A stretch of 64,000 nt of DNA. It comes from Xiphydria camelus. Lineage: Eukaryota; Arthropoda; Insecta; Hymenoptera; Xiphydriidae. This document shows, piece after piece, positions 59,743-64,000 of the stretch (positions within the stretch are counted from its first letter, which is position 1; each line of letters opens with the position of its first letter). The notes beneath the pieces were generated by a model, which worked only from the letters and a program-made list of their open reading frames with translations, did not search any database and was not told where the DNA came from. The stretch covers positions 35,256,278 through 35,320,277 of the forward strand of contig OY783194.1 of the NCBI GenBank assembly GCA_963678675.1. The letters are read 5' to 3'. The position numbers were made by a program, and so were the translations under genes.

Positions 59743-61952
59743 ACAGACTCGTCGAAGCGGTCCGCGGCACTCGATATCCTCCTCCTTCGCCCGTCCCTCT
59801 TTCGCGGCCGTATTCCACTTTTTCCCCCGAGCACCCGGGTAGACTCGCATGCGCCGCCGTGAATTACCGTCGTAAACTCGGACCCGGGGCGATTTCAGGC
59901 CGCGATAGAGACGCGGGGTACGTACTTCGAATCCTTTAAGCACTTGCCGCGGCGCTCTCGAGTACGCGCGCCCACTTTATATTGTCCGCATCAAAGTTAC
60001 ACACGGCGCGGCCACTCGCGTGCTCGCCGGAGAAGAAATCCCCGCGCGAGGCGGCAAAACGACCGCGTATCGCAAACCGCGGTTTACTTCGCCGTGATTC
60101 TTTTACGCGCTACCTTTTTCGTTCCGATTTTTATGGAGCTTCGAACGAGATACATTTCGCGTGCCGTATTAGCATCGGGATGTAGTGTCTCGTATTTTTT
60201 ACGGTACTTTGACTCGTTTCGCCTCATCCTTTTCCCCGCGTGCCTCGTTTCCTCCTCCTTACGCTCGAGACGAGGGAAATTAGCGCCGCGCGACCGAGCC
60301 TGAAGTCGCTCGTAATTTTTAACGCCTCACACACTTTCGAACCAGCGCAGTCCGGTGATTGAAAAGAACCTCCGTCACCGGGCGGAATCGACCTCAACTG
60401 TCGACCTCGCCGCGCGCGTCGATCCATTTCCCGCTCAGCGGCACTTCCTATCCGGGAAACCGAAAAGGGAAGAATTACCGGGAGGTCGCGAGAAGAGCGG
60501 ACTTTTATTCCTACGTGAAAAAAAGAATTGTGACCGGCGCGTGGGACGCATTGTGGGTCAGTCGCCCACGTGCGTCGCTACGGCGCGTCTCACGGCGTTG
60601 TCTCCCGATGTTTGCGCCCGGCTCCGAGCGCGCGCTTTGTACGCACATCGTATCGGCGCGGCCGAGAGCGCATCGCGTCATTTCCGAAATTGCAGTCGCG
60701 GGGAGAGAAGCTCGCCTCTCTGGATCCGCGTCGACGCCACTTTGGTACGGCCGCGTCACAGAGTGTAACGAGCTTTCGTCTCGATGCTCTTGCTGCTCCT
60801 GCACACCTCCTGCTCCCCCACCTCGCGCGGTGGACCATCGGGGTCACCGCACTACAAGTGCCCCGTTCCTCCTCCGCTTCTATTTCCATCCGAATTGCTC
60901 GCACCATGCCCCGTCCTCTCGCTCTCTCCCTCCGTCTCTCTCCTCCGTGTCTTCTTCTTGCGCGAAGTAACGGACACTTGAGAGAAAATAGCCCGATTCT
61001 CCATCTCGATCATATATGTAGACACCCCAGGTAAAAATACGAGACCGATATGAGGCTCGGGCGCGCGCTCGGTGATCGACGTTGGTTGCACGTGTTACTT
61101 CCTAGATAACTCCTCGGGGCCTCGTGTGTAATAACGGTATACACACGTCCGCGCGCGGGCGCTGGTGAATCGAGCGGGACGAAAAAAGAGACGCGGGCCC
61201 CCCCGAGAATTTCCGTCGGTCCGATTCGGGGGACGATTGCAGTCGAGAACGCTGGTCCACCGACACGGCACCCGACACTCGCGCGCACCTGACCGAGAGC
61301 CTGATTATCTCGGAGCTGTCAGGACGCGGCGTTGGGAAATATCAACGTAATTACATAGTTCGAGCCGCGCACCAGAAGGGACCGAGTGCGCGCGCGCGCG
61401 CCTATGCGTCGTGTGCGCGCGATCGGAGAACCATGCGGAGCCTGTACGATGCGCCCGCGCGTTCTCCGGGTCCCTCGAATTTTGCGAAGGGTTTCCCTTC
61501 GACTCGCGGGTTTTACCGGACGTTCGCGAATCGGGGAAAGGCCTTTTGCATTTCGACGCCTTCTGGTAACTTTCCGGGCATCCGCGAGAAATTAGTTTAC
61601 GAAGGAGTACTAATTACGGATAATCACACGCGTATCCTCCGACTGTTTAAGACTCCCGGGCGTCTAGCTGGAATTAGAATACAAGGTAGCGCTAATTGTA
61701 AGGAAAATTACCGGCGTATCTCGCTCCGGCTATTAGAAATAAAGCGAAACGTACGAAAACGTTGTTTCCACGAAGCGTAGAATAGCGTTTTTTTTTATCT
61801 TCGAACAACGAAGTACATTGCGGACACGTCCTCGCGAAAATCTATTCACGGCAGGACCAAGGTCCAAAGCGCGAACTCTCTCGATCCCCCCCCTGATGGA
61901 ATTCGATAGGCTCATCATTGTACTCAAGGAACACGACTCGTTTTTGTTTCAG

Positions 61953-62036
61953 GCCCACGTGGTCTCGGCCTTCGAGCAATCCCTGTCCAACATGACCCAG
62001 AGATTGCAACAGCTCACGGCGACTGCGGAGAAAAAG
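61953..62036 (+). CDS. sick: sickie/neuron navigator coiled-coil exon (AHVVSAFEQSL)
   Basis: A 28-codon exon, phase 0 at both ends (acceptor TTTTTGTTTCAG, donor AAG|GTGAGT). It encodes AHVVSAFEQSLSNMTQRL and QQLTATAEKK. This continues the NAV coiled coil: vertebrate homologues read AH.VAAFEQSL.NMT.RL..L..TAE at this point. It joins the exon ending at 34417 (LTSQLSTN-AHVVSAFE) and, alternatively, the exon ending at 51114, both in phase 0. Downstream it joins the exon at 63942, also phase 0. Confidence 0.97.
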
Positions 62037-62689
62037 GTGAGTGACGACACAGCGCGAATGCGACATCCGCCTCCGGCTTTCGCTTCCTTCCTTCCCAACT
62101 TTTCTCCCTCCGCGCGCGATTTGGCTTCGCCTAGGCCAAGACGAGAACTTCGTCGGTGGGAGAGATCGTTAAGCCGTGTATGTACCTACAGTCAGGGATC
62201 GTATGTCGTTAACGTGGGCCGAATGAGGATTTATCTGATCCCGTCGCGGTTCGATTTTTGGGCGCCGCTAACGCGACTTGACGCGGGACAATGGGAGCAC
62301 AATGGGCTAGTGATTATTCGGGGGAGAGAGAGTGAGGCGGAGAGGGGAAGAGAGAGAGAGAGAGAAACCCGGTTGATAGGTTGCGTTTCGCCGTTGCGTC
62401 GGGTCTGGTAAGCCTTGACCGACGCCAACTCGACTTCTCCCTTTCTTCGACTTCGGTCGGATGAGCGTCGCGGCTGGCAGAATTTCGAAATCACTCGGAT
62501 AATTTTCGGACGTAACCCCGAAATTGTTTTTCAAATTGAAATATGGATTGGCTCTTTGAGCGTTATTTTCTTTGAGCGAATACTTCTAAATCATTATCTT
62601 TCTAAAATGCGTAACAAAATTCGTCACCAACGAGACCGATCCTCGGTCGGTGGTCGACTATAAGGGTACTCTGGTGACGAGATCAAAGG
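62037..62689. other. Intronic sequence 5' of nested ORF
   Basis: Holds a GA-rich simple repeat near 62330-62370 and a donor-like site (CTG|GTAAGC) near 62408. A TATAAGG sequence at about 62660 sits only 30 bp before the nested ATG, too close for a normal leader. No clear promoter or leader exon of the nested ORF was found. Confidence 0.5.
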
Positions 62690-63631
62690 ATGACTGATCG
62701 GAACGATAGCCGCAAGGTCGAGGCTCGAGAAGCCAGCTCGATGTCCGTACAAGATCGCGATCCTGGCATCGAGAAGGTAAAGGACGAGCTTCCGGAAGTG
62801 GTAGCGATGCAAGACTTCGCGACGACCGTAGACGCGCTCTTCAACAACCAGCGACAACGTGGATCCGATGCGATAAGCTCTGTAAACAACGAAAATTCGG
62901 TAGACGTGGCAGGGGGCGTGAAAAATGTCAACGAAAATATCAGAACCATAGAAATTCGACCCATCAGGATCAACGATCGAAGACTGGCACGTCCGGGTGA
63001 CCCGAACCCGAAGTCCCATCCCCTCATAGCTAGCCTCAACAAGATCCTACCCAATGCCAGATTTCCGATCATGATACCAATTCCTCCTGAAGACGCCAGA
63101 GCACTAGGACTGAAGGTACCGGGAAGCGAGGTCGCCTCGATGAAATCCAGCAACTCATCGGGAAGCTCTTCGAGATCTTCCGAAGTGGAGCAATCACTCA
63201 GAACCAGTTCGAACGCTTCCTCCGACGAAAGGAGAACACTGAAGAGAGTAAAATGCGAGAAGGAGATGCCGATGAGCTTCCAGACGACGTTGGAAAGTGA
63301 CCTGAAGAGCCCCGCGCAGAGATCCAGCGCGAGCAGCAGTCGCAAAGCGAATCTGCAGGCCAACAGGAATCTTCTGCCGTCACAGCTGACGAACGCCGCT
63401 GGAGCGCTGAACATCGGTGGTTCTGCCGCGCGGGAATCGCCGTGGAAATCGCCTTCCAGCGACGACAAAGCCGACAAACCAACTGACGTCAGCTCCAAAT
63501 CCATGAGACAGCTCTTCAGCATGGCCGACTCCTGGAGCAGCGACTCCGTGACGAGCCACTCCGAGAATTGCTCCTGCTGCCACGACTACGCTAGTCCATG
63601 TCCCTTGCACGGCGGCAGCGACAAGAAATAA
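62690..63631 (+). CDS. Nested single-exon ORF of unknown function (313 aa)
   Basis: A complete ATG-to-TAA frame inside the intron between two coiled-coil exons, on the same strand. An in-frame TGA lies five codons before the ATG. The upstream sick exon ends in phase 0 and no credible acceptor in this frame exists, so it is not simply an alternative last exon. I do not recognise the family. The product begins MTDRNDSRKVEAREAS. It contains a proline/isoleucine segment (NARFPIMIPIPPEDARALGL), a basic patch (RRTLKRVKCEKE) that could be a nuclear signal, long serine-rich linkers, and a Cys/His-rich end (NCSCCHDYASPCPLHGG) that might bind a metal. The moderate GC content and even codon use differ from the CpG-driven shadow frames nearby. 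Confidence 0.68.
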   Translation: MTDRNDSRKVEAREASSMSVQDRDPGIEKVKDELPEVVAMQDFATTVDALFNNQRQRGSDAISSVNNENSVDVAGGVKNVNENIRTIEIRPIRINDRRLARPGDPNPKSHPLIASLNKILPNARFPIMIPIPPEDARALGLKVPGSEVASMKSSNSSGSSSRSSEVEQSLRTSSNASSDERRTLKRVKCEKEMPMSFQTTLESDLKSPAQRSSASSSRKANLQANRNLLPSQLTNAAGALNIGGSAARESPWKSPSSDDKADKPTDVSSKSMRQLFSMADSWSSDSVTSHSENCSCCHDYASPCPLHGGSDKK

Positions 63632-63941
63632 GCGCCTCGTCCCTTATACGCGATCATATTATCGGCCAATAAAAAGTGATCTAACGTAGACCCTCTCTCT
63701 CTCTCTCTCTTTCTAGAATAGTGTGTGTCTTTTAGGTCTGCGTATATGTAGAGATACCAGCGGTACTCTATTCTCGTTCTACTTGCATTGGAACGCTGGA
63801 TAAAACTATAATTATACCACGTTGATTCCTGGTATTCTCAATAGTGTTTAAGAATTTCTAGCGCGGATGAAATATAGCCTCTCGTTTTATAACTCCAAAG
63901 TAGCTGACTCACGCCGCCTTCTCGTATGCTTTCCTCTGCAG
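63632..63941. other. Intron remainder before last exon
   Basis: Contains the poly(A) signal of the nested ORF, a short CT repeat (about 63691-63711) and the polypyrimidine tract of the acceptor at 63942. Nothing else seen. Confidence 0.7.
63668..63673 (+). terminator. Poly(A) signal AATAAA of nested ORF
   Basis: AATAAA lies 37 bp after the TAA of the nested ORF, with a GT-rich stretch (GTGTGTGTC, about 63720) some 50 bp further on. This is the usual arrangement of a metazoan cleavage/polyadenylation site. It supports a transcript ending here, upstream of the next sick exon. Confidence 0.55.
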
Positions 63942-64000
63942 GACTCCGAGTTACAAGAACTGCGAGACACCATCGAGAGGCTACGAAAGCAGAGTGCAGA
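63942..64000 (+). CDS. sick: sickie/neuron navigator coiled-coil exon (cut by window end)
   Basis: Acceptor TTTCCTCTGCAG, phase 0. The visible 59 bp encode DSELQELRDTIERLRKQSA, the continuation of the NAV coiled coil (vertebrate pattern .ELLELRETIE.LK.QN). The reading frame is open to the window edge. The family's AAA+ ATPase domain should follow further downstream, outside this window. Confidence 0.95.

Larger units (their letters stand above)
51115..61952. other. Giant intron of sick, second part (10.8 kb)
   Basis: Contains a palindromic element at 52760-53042, a CRE plus YY1-like site at 53525-53578, an exon-like segment at 54283-54337, a palindromic element at 55467-55714, the PIF/Harbinger element at 55729-58437, and TC and TTC microsatellites at about 59636-59672 and 59713-59742. 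The rest (58.5-61.9 kb) is CpG-rich and shows no supported gene. Confidence 0.6.

Noticed and set aside
59594..59862. ORFs with long Ser/Leu or Arg/Glu runs
   Set aside because: Produced by TC and TTC microsatellites.
60359..60970. 203-codon plus-strand ORF
   Set aside because: Arg/Ser/Pro-rich shadow in a CpG-rich intron, three overlapping frames equally open.
1..64000. CRISPR arrays, operons, tRNA or rRNA genes
   Set aside because: No regularly spaced short repeats, no ribosome-binding-site gene chains and no cloverleaf I could recognise by reading both strands; a tRNAscan run would be needed to exclude tRNAs fully.

Overview
The window is eukaryotic nuclear DNA from an insect. It is CpG-rich and intron-rich, carries many small palindromic DNA transposons, and has GT/AG splice sites and AATAAA-type 3' ends. 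The high CpG content and this style of repeat suggest a hymenopteran such as an ant; that is an inference, not a proof. There are no bacterial, plasmid, phage or CRISPR features.

One large plus-strand gene organises the window: the insect member of the neuron navigator family (vertebrate NAV1/2/3; Drosophila sickie). I can follow twelve coding exons from 15962 to the window end at 64000. Every junction keeps the reading frame (phases 2, 0, 2, 0, 0, 0, 1, 2, 1, 0, 0), giving about 1,330 codons. The N-terminal part is a disordered Ser/Lys/Pro-rich tail with an SxIP end-binding motif. It is followed by NAV-type GY(L/M)S(D/E)G motifs, a Gly/Gln-rich part, the RSTKSEKMYPSML block and the NAV coiled coil, which runs off the right edge. 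The C-terminal AAA+ ATPase expected for this family lies beyond the window, as do the 5' end and any CH domain.

Two further coding units lie inside the introns on the same strand. At 48850-51114 there is a 755-codon open exon with its own ATG and a phase-0 donor. It could join in frame to the coiled-coil exon at 61953 and is best read as an alternative first exon driven by an internal promoter. At 62690-63631 there is a complete single-exon 313-residue ORF with its own AATAAA. It lies between two coiled-coil exons and cannot be spliced in frame from the upstream one, so it looks like a nested gene of unknown function.

Layout. 1-15961: non-coding, with several hairpin elements and a composite fold-back/tandem-repeat block at 11.0-12.8 kb. 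15962-18348: three exons. 18349-24715: intron. 24716-24980: Gly-rich exon, followed by a tract of decayed copies of that exon at 25.1-26.4 kb. 30751-34417: six exons. 34418-61952: giant intron holding the alternative first exon and a 2.7 kb PIF/Harbinger-type transposon with perfect terminal repeats and a TAA target duplication at 55729-58437. 61953-64000: two coiled-coil exons with the nested ORF between them.

Most of the intronic structure is palindromic non-autonomous DNA transposons. Several unrelated families share CACTGAGAAA-like ends flanked by TA, as expected if one Tc1/mariner-like transposase moved them all. Family names and gene assignments come from recognised motifs; no database search was possible.
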